Shown piece after piece: positions 1 to 11,025 of a stretch of 35,662 nucleotides of DNA (positions within the stretch are counted from its first letter, which is position 1; each line of letters begins with the position of its first letter). This stretch comes from Elusimicrobia bacterium RIFOXYA2_FULL_50_26. Its GTDB lineage: Bacteria; Elusimicrobiota; Endomicrobiia; Endomicrobiales; XYA2-FULL-47-53. The position numbers and the translations under genes are program-made. The notes under the pieces are model-generated. The model had not been told where the DNA came from. It saw only the letters and a list, made by a program, of their open reading frames with translations, and did not search any database. The DNA is taken from the NCBI GenBank assembly GCA_001800355.1, contig MGVF01000098.1:1-35662 (forward strand), read 5' to 3'.

Positions 1-1
1 T

Positions 2-82
2 TACGAAAATTTTAAAAAATCCGCCACCCGCGCGCCAAAAGAAACCGCCCGTGCCAAAAACGTCATACTGTTTACTAACTGA
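2..82 (+). CDS. C-terminal tail of an unidentified upstream protein (partial)
   Basis: Frame 2 is open from the window edge to a TGA at 80-82 and encodes about 26 residues rich in Lys and Arg. The fragment is too short to recognise. It is called only because the reading frame ends exactly where the downstream repeat begins, as is common for the repeats here. It could equally be non-coding sequence. Confidence 0.25.
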   Translation, partial: YENFKKSATRAPKETARAKNVILFTN

Positions 83-187
83 TGTTACGCAAGAAATGCC
101 AAGACTGCTGTCATTGCGAGCGAAGCGAAGCAATCTCGCTGTTTCGTATTAAAAAGACTAGATTGCTTCGCTTCGCTCGCAATGACA
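81..187 (+). repeat. Palindromic repeat, GTCATTGCGAGC core with a 22-bp leader
   Basis: The core at 109-187 is an imperfect inverted repeat. Its left arm starts TGTCATTGCGAGCGAAGCGA and its right arm ends with the complementary GCTTCGCTCGCAATGACA. It would fold into a long hairpin. The core type is widespread in bacterial genomes and gives spurious ORFs when translated. A leader at 81-102 (GATGTTACGCAAGAAATGCC plus AA) recurs in inverted orientation at 28451-28472, so the family extends beyond the core. No GTGTCTC ends or target duplication are visible here. From 188 to 272 I see only a Shine-Dalgarno (GGGAG near 260) ahead of the next gene. Confidence 0.8.
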
Positions 188-272
188 CTCCATTGACGTA
201 TAAGGCCGGATCGTTTTGGGAACGATCCCTGCAAAAGTCAATATTGCACTTACTGAAAAGGGAGAACATTAA

Positions 273-1010
273 ATGATTTATTTTCTGCTGCCGGCTTACA
301 ATGAGGAAAATGACCTGCCGCGACTTTTAGAGGAGTTTATCTCGGTGCATTTTTCATTCCCGTACCATATTATTATAGTCAACGACGGCTCAACCGATAA
401 AACACCGGCGATAATCGAGGAATATAAAAACAAGTTGTCGCTTTCTGCCGTGCATCACGACAAGAACCGGGGGCTTGGCAAGGCCTTAAGCACGGGGTTT
501 TCGGAGATACTGGCGCGCATAAAGGATTCCGATATTCTAATTACAACCGATTCCGACGGCACTCATCCTCTCGATACGGTTTACGCCATTATAAATAAAA
601 TAAAAACCGGCGCGGACGTCGTGGTGGCGTCACGTTTTGTTTCCGGCGGACAGGAAAACGGCGTTAATCTTTTCAGGCGGCTTTTAAGCCATGTCGCAAG
701 TTCAGGCCTCGGCATTCTCTGGCCGGTTGAAAATATTCGCGACTATTCATCCGGATTTCGCGGATATTCATATGCCATGATTACAAGGCTTCATGCCATG
801 TTCGGGGAAAAGTTGGTCGAGGAAAGCGGCTTTTCGTCAACCCTGGAATTGCTTCTGAAAGCGAGCCTTGCGGGCGGAAAATTCGACGAGGTGCCGCTGA
901 AACTCAGATACGACAACAAAAAAGGCGCAAGCAAAATGAAGGTAACAAGAACCATACTCGCCTACTTCAAACTAATCGTACGCTTGAAGAGGTTAAAACC
1001 CGCAAAATGA
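273..1010 (+). CDS. Family 2 glycosyltransferase (DPM1-like)
   Basis: The 245-residue protein begins with the GT-A fold signature of family 2 glycosyltransferases. An N-terminal LLPAYNEE motif is followed by IIVNDGSTDKT near residues 35-45 and a DSDGTH metal-binding motif near residue 94. Family members of this size transfer a sugar from a nucleotide donor, often to a polyprenyl phosphate or a lipid-linked glycan. No convincing transmembrane segments follow the catalytic domain. The ATG at 273 is preceded by a GGGAG ribosome site. The stop overlaps the next glycosyltransferase start (ATGA), which suggests one operon for surface glycan assembly. Donor and acceptor cannot be read from the sequence. 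Confidence 0.85.
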   Translation: MIYFLLPAYNEENDLPRLLEEFISVHFSFPYHIIIVNDGSTDKTPAIIEEYKNKLSLSAVHHDKNRGLGKALSTGFSEILARIKDSDILITTDSDGTHPLDTVYAIINKIKTGADVVVASRFVSGGQENGVNLFRRLLSHVASSGLGILWPVENIRDYSSGFRGYSYAMITRLHAMFGEKLVEESGFSSTLELLLKASLAGGKFDEVPLKLRYDNKKGASKMKVTRTILAYFKLIVRLKRLKPAK

Positions 1011-2122
1011 CTTCATACAGGATAGCGCACATTTATTCATCCCGCACATCCGGCGGCGCGGAGAAGGTTATGCTGGATCTTGCTTCCGGGCTTGAACGGC
1101 AGGGGCACCGGAACGTTATTGCCGCGCCGCCTGACAGTTTTCTGTTCGCGCAGGCCGGCGCCATGGGGCTTGCGCGCCGCGCTTTAGTCATTCGCGGGTC
1201 GTTCGACCCTGTCGGCATTGCGCGGCTTTTGTCAATAGTTGTAAGTGAGCGCATTGATATTATACACGCCCATCAGGGCAAGGTTTTCTGGCCGTGCATA
1301 TTCATGAAAGTTCTGTCCCTGTTCCGGTTAAACTTAAAGGTAGTATTTCACCGTCATGCGCAACTGCCTCATCGTTTTTACAGCCGCCTGCATTACCGGC
1401 TCGCGGATAAAGTGATAGCAATTTCCAGGGTAGTTGCCGAAGGGCTTGAAAAAAGGGAAAAAGTGCCGCATTCGAAAATCGAGGTTGTTTATAACGGTAT
1501 AGATTTACAACGGTTTAGCCCGGGCGTAAGCGCGGACGGCATACGCGCGCGCTACAATCTCGCTTCTTACCCTGTGGTAGGCACGGTAGCCGCGATGAAC
1601 CCGCCCAAAGGCAAAGGCCAGCAGTATCTTATCGAGGCGGCGCAACTTATTTCCAGGCAGTATCCCGATACCCGTTACCTTATAGTCGGCGACGGCCCTT
1701 TGCGCGCGCGCCTTGAGCAGATGGCCGGGCAGACGCCGCTTGCTGATAAAATCATCTTCACCGGCCACACGGAAAAAGTCGAACAGTTCATCGCCGCCAT
1801 GGACATCGTTTGCCTGCTTTCGTGGGATACGGAAGGTTTCGGCCAGGTTCTTGTCGAGGCGCAGGCGATGGGCAAACCGGTGATAGGCACTAATGTGGGC
1901 GGCATACCCGAAACTTTTTCAAATAACGAGTCAGGGCTTCTTGTCCCGCCCGAAGACGCGCCGGCGCTGGCCGTGGAAATATGCCGGCTGCTCGGGGATA
2001 ACGGCCTGCGCGCCCGCATGGGCAACAATGGTTTTGAGCGTGCGCATAAATATTTCAGCATTGACTCAATGGTAAAAGCCGTAAATAAAATATATGACGA
2101 GGCGATAAATGAGCGAACGTAA
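1007..2122 (+). CDS. Family 4 (GT-B) glycosyltransferase
   Basis: The 371-residue protein has the two-domain GT4 plan. The N-terminal acceptor domain opens with RIAHIYSSRTSGGAEKV, and its early loop carries the GGAE motif. The linker has VYNGID. The C-terminal nucleotide-sugar domain carries the EX7E motif in EGFGQVLVEAQAMGKP followed by GGIPE. Such enzymes retain the anomeric configuration and typically add hexoses to LPS core or other surface glycans. The start overlaps the previous stop by four bases, and the end overlaps the next gene by 14 bases, so the three glycosyltransferases are probably translationally coupled. The exact sugar is unknown. Confidence 0.88.
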   Translation: MTSYRIAHIYSSRTSGGAEKVMLDLASGLERQGHRNVIAAPPDSFLFAQAGAMGLARRALVIRGSFDPVGIARLLSIVVSERIDIIHAHQGKVFWPCIFMKVLSLFRLNLKVVFHRHAQLPHRFYSRLHYRLADKVIAISRVVAEGLEKREKVPHSKIEVVYNGIDLQRFSPGVSADGIRARYNLASYPVVGTVAAMNPPKGKGQQYLIEAAQLISRQYPDTRYLIVGDGPLRARLEQMAGQTPLADKIIFTGHTEKVEQFIAAMDIVCLLSWDTEGFGQVLVEAQAMGKPVIGTNVGGIPETFSNNESGLLVPPEDAPALAVEICRLLGDNGLRARMGNNGFERAHKYFSIDSMVKAVNKIYDEAINERT

Positions 2123-2885
2123 AGTTTCCGTGTACATTATTACATTTAACGAGGAAAAGAAAATCAGGGCATGTCTTGAAAGCGTAACCTGGGCTGACGA
2201 GATCGTGGTGCTGGATTCATTCAGCACCGACAAAACGGTTGAGATCTGCCGGCAGTTCACCGACAAAATCTACCAGCATGAGTTCAACGGGTTCGGCGAG
2301 CTCAGGAACACCGCATTGTCCCACGTTACCAATGACTGGGTGTTAAGCATAGACTCCGACGAACGCGCCACGCCGGAGTTGCGCGACGAGATCCGCGCCA
2401 GATTGTCCGGCGACGGGCCGGATGCCGACGCCTACCTTGTGCCGCGCAAAAGCTATTTTCTAAACCACCTGGTTAAACATTGCGGATGGTACCCGGATTA
2501 CCGCCAGCCGCAGTTTTTTAACAGGCAAAAAATGAAGTACACGTTGCAAAAAGTGCATGAGACATATATTCTCGACGGTAAACTCTCGCGTCTCAACGGC
2601 CATGCTTTGCAGTTCCCGTTTTTATCCATGGACCAGTTCTTAAAGAAAATGGACCGTTATTCAGCCTTGCGGGCCGGGGAAATGTTTGCGGACGGCAAAC
2701 GCTTTAGAATCCATCACCTGCTGGTTAACCCCGCCGCCATGTTTTTCAGAATGTATGTGGCAAAGCTCGGATTCCTGGACGGCAAAGTCGGGCTTATACT
2801 CTCTCTTCTCTACGGCTATTACACCATGATCAAATACATAAAACTATGGGAACTAGTGGACGTTACCACTCCGAAAGAAGGCTGA
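2109..2885 (+). CDS. waaE: WaaE/KdtX-like LPS core family 2 glycosyltransferase
   Basis: The 258-residue protein begins with VSVYIITFNEEKKIRACLES and has the SIDSDERATPEL segment near residues 78-89. It then has a WYPDYRQPQFFNRQ stretch typical of the WaaE/KdtX beta-1,4-glucosyltransferase group, which decorates inner-core heptose in LPS. The family name rests on this motif pattern, and the acceptor in this organism is inferred. The start lies within the end of the GT4 gene. lpxK starts three bases after the stop, with its Shine-Dalgarno inside this gene's last codons. Confidence 0.72.
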   Translation: MSERKVSVYIITFNEEKKIRACLESVTWADEIVVLDSFSTDKTVEICRQFTDKIYQHEFNGFGELRNTALSHVTNDWVLSIDSDERATPELRDEIRARLSGDGPDADAYLVPRKSYFLNHLVKHCGWYPDYRQPQFFNRQKMKYTLQKVHETYILDGKLSRLNGHALQFPFLSMDQFLKKMDRYSALRAGEMFADGKRFRIHHLLVNPAAMFFRMYVAKLGFLDGKVGLILSLLYGYYTMIKYIKLWELVDVTTPKEG

Positions 2886-2888
2886 GAT

Positions 2889-4094
2889 TTGTTTAACCTT
2901 AATAATATTTTCATCAGTTTGAGGTCATTGCGAGCGCAGCGAAGCAATCTCGACGTTGCTTCTGATGAAAAGCGAGATTGCCGCGCCCTTTGGGCTCGCA
3001 ATAACGACGACAACTTTAAAACGCTAACGAGACACATTTTCATAAGCGTAACATTGCTTCCGTTGTCGTTTCTTTACGGCGTGGGAACACGCCTTCACAA
3101 GATGTTTTCAAAGCCGAAGGCCTTGCCGCGTCCGGTTATAAGCGTTGGCAACCTGACGTGGGGCGGGACGGGGAAAACACCGGTGGTAATTTCGCTTGCA
3201 CAGTTTCTTGAACGCAATAATATACAAGCCTGCATACTTTCCAGGGGCTACCTCAGGAAAAAGCGCGCAAGGAAACCACTGGTAGTCAGCGACGGAAAAA
3301 ACATCATCGCAACGCCTTTTGACGCGGGCGACGAACCGGCGTTGATCGCGCGAAGCGTGCCGGGCGCTATCGTAATGTCCGGCGCAGACAGGTTTTCAGC
3401 CGGCATGGCTGCCGCAGAAAACTTTAACCCCGGCATTTTCATACTTGACGACGGCTTCCAACACTGGGAATTGCGCCGTAATTTTGATATAATCTGTGTT
3501 AATGCGGGCAACCCGTTCGGCAACGGACGTCTTATACCGGCAGGCATTTTAAGGGAGCCTGTTTCCGCCTTGCGCCGTGCGCAGGCAATCGTAATAACTA
3601 ATGCCGATACGGTTGAAGCAGGTGCGTTGGCCGCCCTGAAACAAACGATCCGGCGTCAAACCGCCGTCCCGCTGACTGCAACGCGATATGCTCTTACTTC
3701 TTTAGCACAGCTTACCGACAACACCCCTATGAACGTTTCAGATATAATACCCCAACCGGTAACAGCCCTCTCCGCGATAGCCGATAATAACCGCTTTACG
3801 GCCACTCTTAAGAACCATGGTTTCATCGTGGAGCGGCATTTAGCCTTCCGTGATCATCACTGGTTTACATCCCGTGAACTTAATACGCTTCTAACCGCTG
3901 CCGCCAACAAACCGATAGTTACGACGGAGAAAGATGCCGTCCGCCTTGCGCCGCTTCTTGAAGGCCTTGCGCCGGAGAAGACGCGACATTTTTATGCGGC
4001 AAAAATCAGGCTTGAATTCATGCCCGGAGAACCAACGTGGGAAAACATCCTGCAAAACGCCCTGCCGTCTTTATTGACAGGGACGGCACGCTAA
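2889..4094 (+). CDS. lpxK: Tetraacyldisaccharide 4'-kinase LpxK with an in-frame repeat insertion
   Basis: LpxK phosphorylates the 4' position of the lipid A precursor disaccharide at the inner membrane. Visible are the P-loop GGTGKTP at residues 92-98, the SRGY motif and the acidic ILDDGFQHW motif. The length is 401 residues, against roughly 330 in most homologues. The excess is explained by a palindromic element at 2915-3035 that adds 43 codons after residue 9. The TTG start at 2889 has AGAAGG seven bases upstream. Removing the element and one target copy restores a continuous N-terminus reading MFNLNNIFIS and then VTLLPLSFLYG, matching the usual LpxK start region. A later TTG at about 3053 could also serve but has no clear ribosome site. 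The end overlaps gmhB by 58 bases. Confidence 0.93.
   Translation: MFNLNNIFISLRSLRAQRSNLDVASDEKRDCRALWARNNDDNFKTLTRHIFISVTLLPLSFLYGVGTRLHKMFSKPKALPRPVISVGNLTWGGTGKTPVVISLAQFLERNNIQACILSRGYLRKKRARKPLVVSDGKNIIATPFDAGDEPALIARSVPGAIVMSGADRFSAGMAAAENFNPGIFILDDGFQHWELRRNFDIICVNAGNPFGNGRLIPAGILREPVSALRRAQAIVITNADTVEAGALAALKQTIRRQTAVPLTATRYALTSLAQLTDNTPMNVSDIIPQPVTALSAIADNNRFTATLKNHGFIVERHLAFRDHHWFTSRELNTLLTAAANKPIVTTEKDAVRLAPLLEGLAPEKTRHFYAAKIRLEFMPGEPTWENILQNALPSLLTGTAR
2907..3043 (+). mobile_element. Palindromic TIR element, left-truncated, in frame in lpxK
   Basis: The element spans 2915-3035 (121 bp). It is flanked by perfect 8-bp direct repeats ATTTTCAT at 2907-2914 and 3036-3043. The right end reads GCTAACGAGACAC, one change from the consensus GCTAAAGAGACAC. 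The left end begins directly at CAGTTTGAGG, so the first 12 bases of the consensus left end are absent although the target duplication is intact. Element plus duplication is 129 bp, a multiple of three, and the LpxK frame passes through without a stop. Confidence 0.9.
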
Positions 4095-4603
4095 TCCGCG
4101 AAAAGAACTACCTGAGTAAAATCAGGGACGTGCGCCTTATTGCCGGCGCTGTCGAGGCGCTTAAGCTGCTGCGCCGGGCAGGCTATGCGCTCATAATGGT
4201 AACAAACCAGTCCGGTATAGGCCGCGGTTATTTCACCGAGGAGCAACTGCGCAAGGTGCATCTCCATTTATCGGCGCTTTTGAAAAAGAAAGGTGCAGCC
4301 CTTGATGCGATATATTACTGCCCGCACCACCCGGATGAGGATTGCAAGTGCCGCAAGCCCGGGCTTGGAATGGTAAATGCGGCAAAAAAAGAATTTAACC
4401 TGGATCTGCGCCGTTCGTATGCCGTCGGCGATCATACCAACGATTTCCTGCTGGGACAGAACATGGGCGGGAAAGGCATATTCGTGCTTACCGGACACGG
4501 CAGGCGGGAAAGAAAGAAGATTGAAAGCAGCAAAGGAGAACTGTCGCCGGACAAAACATTCAGGAATTTGTTCGCAGCCGCGAAGTGGATTGCCCGGCAA
4601 TAA
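4037..4603 (+). CDS. gmhB: D-glycero-D-manno-heptose 1,7-bisphosphate phosphatase GmhB
   Basis: The 188-residue HAD-IIIA hydrolase has the nucleophile motif FIDRDGTL with Asp14 and Asp16, the TNQSGIGRG motif, and the zinc-loop pattern CPHHPDEDCKCRKP that characterises GmhB and the related histidinol-phosphate phosphatases. GmhB removes the C7 phosphate in ADP-heptose synthesis for the LPS inner core. This fits the heptose kinase gene found downstream. The GTG start at 4037 lies within lpxK. It has GGAG about seven bases upstream, and no other start codon occurs before the catalytic motif, so the 58-base overlap is probably real. Confidence 0.9.
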   Translation: MGKHPAKRPAVFIDRDGTLIREKNYLSKIRDVRLIAGAVEALKLLRRAGYALIMVTNQSGIGRGYFTEEQLRKVHLHLSALLKKKGAALDAIYYCPHHPDEDCKCRKPGLGMVNAAKKEFNLDLRRSYAVGDHTNDFLLGQNMGGKGIFVLTGHGRRERKKIESSKGELSPDKTFRNLFAAAKWIARQ

Positions 4604-4605
4604 TC

Positions 4606-5433
4606 ATGTGTAAAAAAAATAGTATTCATCGAAAGATAGCGGCAGCGGCCTGTTTGTGTTTTTATCTCATTACGCCGTTGCCGTCCAATGAAACGGACCC
4701 GGCCGTGCCCGCAAACGTGCCTGAGATCGTTGCGCCTGCATTTGCATGGCTACAGGAGACAAACACCGCGTTTTCACCCGGGGAAGTATTGCAATTTAAC
4801 GTTCGTTGGCAGTTTCTCACCGTCGGCTCGGCCTCGATGGAGATTGACAGTATTGTTGATTTTAACGGCAGGAAAGCATACCACATAGTAACAAAAGCAT
4901 CCTCGGCGCCGTTTTTTGACACCTTTTTCAAGGTGCGCGACACCAACGAGGCATGGATGGATACCGAGAGTTTAAGCTCGCTTAAATTCTCAAGTCACAT
5001 ATCGGAAGGCAACTATAAAAAAGACGAAACCATAATAATTGACCAGCAAAACCGGAAATTTACGATAACCGAATCGGGGAAAACCGGAAACACGCCGGCA
5101 TGGGTCAAAGACGTGCTGTCATCCATGTATTACCTGCGCACACGCGACCTTGCCGTTGGAAAAGAATATTCCATTGACGCGCATTCGGGCGACAAATCCT
5201 GGCCGCTGATAGTTAACGTTACGGGACGCGAAAAAGTAAAAACAGCGGCCGGCAATTTTACCTGCTGGGTCGTGGAACCCGCATTGCGCGATGGAGCCGG
5301 CATTTTCAAGGCAGACGGCAAACTCAAGGTCTGGCTGACCTGCGACGAAAAAAAACTTCCCGTACTGATGCGCTCAAAAGTAAAGGTAGGCGCCATAGAA
5401 GCCCGCCTCGTAGAAGTTAAGTTTAACGACTAA
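4606..5433 (+). CDS. DUF3108-type secreted protein
   Basis: The 275-residue protein has a short basic N-terminus (MCKKNSIHRK), a hydrophobic stretch and a small-residue region consistent with a signal peptide. A beta-rich body follows, with GEVLQFNVRWQFLTVGSASM near residue 60 and RSKVKVGAIEARL near the end. These match my recollection of the DUF3108 family, periplasmic proteins of unknown biochemical role often found near envelope genes. I chose the ATG at 4606 because it gives a clean signal peptide and follows the gmhB stop by two bases. A GTG at 4585 would add seven residues. No strong Shine-Dalgarno is visible. Confidence 0.72.
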   Translation: MCKKNSIHRKIAAAACLCFYLITPLPSNETDPAVPANVPEIVAPAFAWLQETNTAFSPGEVLQFNVRWQFLTVGSASMEIDSIVDFNGRKAYHIVTKASSAPFFDTFFKVRDTNEAWMDTESLSSLKFSSHISEGNYKKDETIIIDQQNRKFTITESGKTGNTPAWVKDVLSSMYYLRTRDLAVGKEYSIDAHSGDKSWPLIVNVTGREKVKTAAGNFTCWVVEPALRDGAGIFKADGKLKVWLTCDEKKLPVLMRSKVKVGAIEARLVEVKFND

Positions 5434-5470
5434 CGGCTTATGTTTATCAAGCAGTTATATAGTCATTTAG

Positions 5471-5573
5471 CGGTTTCAATCTGCGGCCTGCAACTTCGGA
5501 AAATGTGGGCTCACGTAGCTACCGCTACGCCGCGCCCACCTTTTCCTGCGTTTCGGCTCGCATATTGAAACCG
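5471..5573. repeat. Imperfect palindrome of a second repeat family
   Basis: Outer arms CGGTTTCAAT (5471-5480) and ATTGAAACCG (5564-5573) are perfect complements. Middle arms at 5498-5510 and 5534-5546 match in 12 of 13 positions. Inner arms GTAGC/GCTAC are at 5515-5519 and 5524-5528. The whole can fold into one long hairpin. It shares no arms with the GTGTCTC element that starts 23 bases downstream. No transposase or target duplication was identified. Confidence 0.75.
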
Positions 5574-5596
5574 AACAGCCTTATTGTTCGAGTTTC

Positions 5597-5727
5597 GTGT
5601 CTCTTTGGCGTTTTGAAGTTGTCGTCGTCATTGCGAGCCCAAAGGGCGCGGCAATTCGCTTTTCATCAAAAGCAACGTGGAGATTGCTTCGCTCTCGCTC
5701 GCAATGACCTCAAACGACTAAAGAGAA
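5597..5727 (-). mobile_element. Palindromic TIR element, degraded copy
   Basis: The copy runs in the reverse orientation relative to the lpxL copy. It starts GTGTCTCTTTGGC and ends in the degraded GACTAAAGAGAAC. The GTCATTGCGAGC/GCTCGCAATGAC inner core is present. No 8-bp target duplication can be aligned, so this looks older than the other copies. Together with the palindrome at 5471-5573 it fills most of the 329-base gap after the DUF3108 gene. Confidence 0.7.
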
Positions 5728-5762
5728 CTGCGTAACACCAGTTATTAATTTGGAGAAAAATT

Positions 5763-6707
5763 ATGAAGAGCAGGATTGACCTTTCCAGGATTACCACCGT
5801 TTCACTGCATAAGAGGCCGAGCAAGGTTAAAACGGATCATTTTGCGAAAACGTTAAAATCGCCTGTAAAGTTTAACGATTTTCTTGATTCGATACCCGGC
5901 ATTCTTATTGGAAATAGTTTCAAAAATTTGGTAAAATCAGTCCTTGCTGCGAGGAAGAAAAATAAACCCGTCATTTTGACGTTTGGCGCGCACCTGCTTA
6001 AATGCGGGCTTGGGCCTCTTGTCATAGATCTTCTGGAACGCGGGTTTATTACGGCTATTGCCACAAACGGCGCCTCAAGCATCCATGACTTTGAACTCGC
6101 CTGCACGGGACGCACATCCGAAGATGTTTCAGCGCGGCTAAAGGACGGCTCTTTCGGCATGACGCGCGAAACCGGCGAATTCCTAAACAACGCCGCCGCC
6201 CGCGCGGCGAGCGAAAACCGCGGCCTCGGCGAAACCATAGGGCGCTGCATAGAAGAAGCCAGACTGCCGCACAGAAATTTAAGTGTTTTTGCGGCTGCGC
6301 ACCGGCTTAAAGTTCCTTTAACGGTCCACGTAGCCATAGGAACTGACATCATTTACCAGCATCCTCAATGCGACGGCGCGGCGTGGGGAAAAGCCAGTTA
6401 TAATGATTTTCTAAAGTTCGCGGATTCAGTTTCCCGCATGGGTTCCGGCGGGGCGCTGCTTAATTTCGGAAGCGCCGTTATACTGCCCGAGGTTTTCCTT
6501 AAAGCGCTTACCGTTGCGCGCAACCTGGGTTATAAGGTTTTTAATTTTACGACCGCAAATTTCGACATGATCCGCCAGTACCGCCCGCACCAGAATATAG
6601 TAAGCAGGCCGACGGAAGGCAACGGGCGCGGTTACGATTTTACAGGCCATCACGAAATAATGTTTCCGCTGTTATATGCATCGCTGATTGACGGAGTGGA
6701 AAAATGA
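5763..6707 (+). CDS. Deoxyhypusine-synthase-like protein of unknown function
   Basis: The 314-residue protein has a Rossmann-like region with GAHLLKCGLGPLVIDLLERG and then ATNGASSIHDFE at residues 100-111. This resembles the nicotinamide-dinucleotide-binding TTGAN-HD segment of deoxyhypusine synthase. A later VHVAIGTDIIYQHPQ and a C-terminal GYDFTGHHE follow. I do not see the eukaryotic-type active-site lysine motif (AVSWGK), so true hypusine chemistry is doubtful. Bacteria also lack classical eIF5A. It overlaps the heptose kinase gene by four bases (ATGA), so it is co-expressed with LPS sugar genes. A GGAG ribosome site precedes the ATG. Family assignment is by motif resemblance only. Confidence 0.6.
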   Translation: MKSRIDLSRITTVSLHKRPSKVKTDHFAKTLKSPVKFNDFLDSIPGILIGNSFKNLVKSVLAARKKNKPVILTFGAHLLKCGLGPLVIDLLERGFITAIATNGASSIHDFELACTGRTSEDVSARLKDGSFGMTRETGEFLNNAAARAASENRGLGETIGRCIEEARLPHRNLSVFAAAHRLKVPLTVHVAIGTDIIYQHPQCDGAAWGKASYNDFLKFADSVSRMGSGGALLNFGSAVILPEVFLKALTVARNLGYKVFNFTTANFDMIRQYRPHQNIVSRPTEGNGRGYDFTGHHEIMFPLLYASLIDGVEK

Positions 6708-7686
6708 AAAAGCTTACCGACCTGATACCGAAGTTTACGCGCCACAAAATCATTGTTCTGGGCGACCTTATGATAGATAAGTTCGTCTGGGGAAAAGTTT
6801 CGCGCATATCGCCGGAAGCCCCCGTTCCGGTGGTGGAAATAACCAGGGAATCCTACGCCTTTGGCGGCGCCGGCAACGTGGCGAACAACCTGCTCGGGCT
6901 TGGCGCCGAGGTGGCGCTGGTAGGCGTTGTCGGAAATGATCTCTCCGGTGATAAATTGTTTAAGGAGTTTCTTGAAAAAAAGATTGACGTTCGCGGGATA
7001 GTAAGGGACGACGAACGCCCCACAATAGTAAAAACCAGGATAATAGCCTCCCACCAGCAGATCGTGCGCGTTGACAAGGAAATTAAGGGTGATTTTTCGC
7101 CGCGCATCATAGCCAATATCATTCAAACGCTTGAGCGCATTATTCCCGAGGCGCACGCGATAATAATTTCAGATTACGGCAAAGGCGTCGTAAACAAGCC
7201 GGTGCTGACCAGGGCTATACAGCTTGCAAATCAGCACAAGATACCGGTTACGGTTGACCCTAAAATAGAGCATTTCCTTCGCTACCGCAAGGTTAGCTGT
7301 ATCACTCCGAATATGGCCGAAGCCATAGCAGGTATGCGTTGTCGTGACATAGCGGGCGAAAGTGAAATATATGATCTCGGCAAAAAAATACTTAAGCGGC
7401 TGCAATCCGATTCCGTGCTTATCACCCGTGGTGAAAAGGGCATGACCCTGTTTGAACCCGGCAATAAAATTACGCATATTCCGACAAGAGCCAAGGAAGT
7501 TTACGACGTTACGGGCGCGGGAGATACCGTAATTTCCACTTTTACGCTGGCTCTTGCGGCAAAAGCAAGTTTTGTCGAAGCGGCCGAGATATCCAATTTT
7601 GCCGCCGGGGTGGTAGTGGGCAAACTTGGCACTGCCACGGTTTCCCCGGAAGAACTGCGCAACGCGATATTGAATTATAAAGCTTG

Positions 7687-7687
<1 letters not shown>
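6704..7687 (+). CDS. hldA: D-glycero-beta-D-manno-heptose-7-phosphate kinase (HldA / RfaE domain I)
   Basis: The 327-residue PfkB-family kinase phosphorylates heptose 7-phosphate at C1 for ADP-heptose synthesis. It carries RISPEAPVPVVEI near residues 31-43 with FGGAGNVANNL, typical of the RfaE kinase domain. The C-terminal VTGAGDT motif contains the catalytic base Asp274. The cytidylyltransferase-like second domain of bifunctional HldE is absent, so the adenylyltransferase step needs a separate gene not seen here. The ATG overlaps the upstream stop, and its own TGA shares one base with the kdsB ATG. GmhB upstream performs the next step of the same pathway. Confidence 0.92.
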
Positions 7688-10857
<3,170 letters not shown>

Positions 10858-10863
<6 letters not shown>

Positions 10864-11007
10864 GGGTGTCTCTTTAGCGTTTAGAAGTTGTCGTCGTCAT
10901 TGCGAGCCCGAAGGGCGCGGCAATCTCGCTTTTCATCAGAAGCAACGTCAAGATTGCTTCGCTCTCGCTCGCAATGACCTCAAACTGCTAAAGAGACACA
11001 AATAAGG
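10858..11007 (-). mobile_element. Palindromic TIR element, intact, after kdsA
   Basis: The element at 10866-10999 is 134 bp with perfect 13-bp inverted ends GTGTCTCTTTAGC and GCTAAAGAGACAC. Perfect 8-bp direct repeats AAATAAGG flank it at 10858-10865 and 11000-11007. It is inverted relative to the lpxL copy. The left duplication contains the kdsA stop codon. The element carries no protein gene of its own and can fold into a long hairpin, which might also act as a terminator or mRNA-stability element. Confidence 0.95.
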
Positions 11008-11025
11008 ATAATATTGGAGAAAAGC

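Noticed and set aside
81-187. CRISPR array or tRNA-like structure in the repeats
   Set aside because: The repeats are inverted and dispersed, with no regularly spaced direct repeats and no cloverleaf or acceptor end.
82-276. Small ORF beginning [19 protein letters not shown]
   Set aside because: It is a translation of the palindromic repeat core and leader. Similar peptides arise from every copy of this repeat and there is no ribosome site.
5505-5735. 76-codon ORF downstream of the DUF3108 gene
   Set aside because: It lies entirely in two palindromic repeats, and its peptide is repeat-derived.
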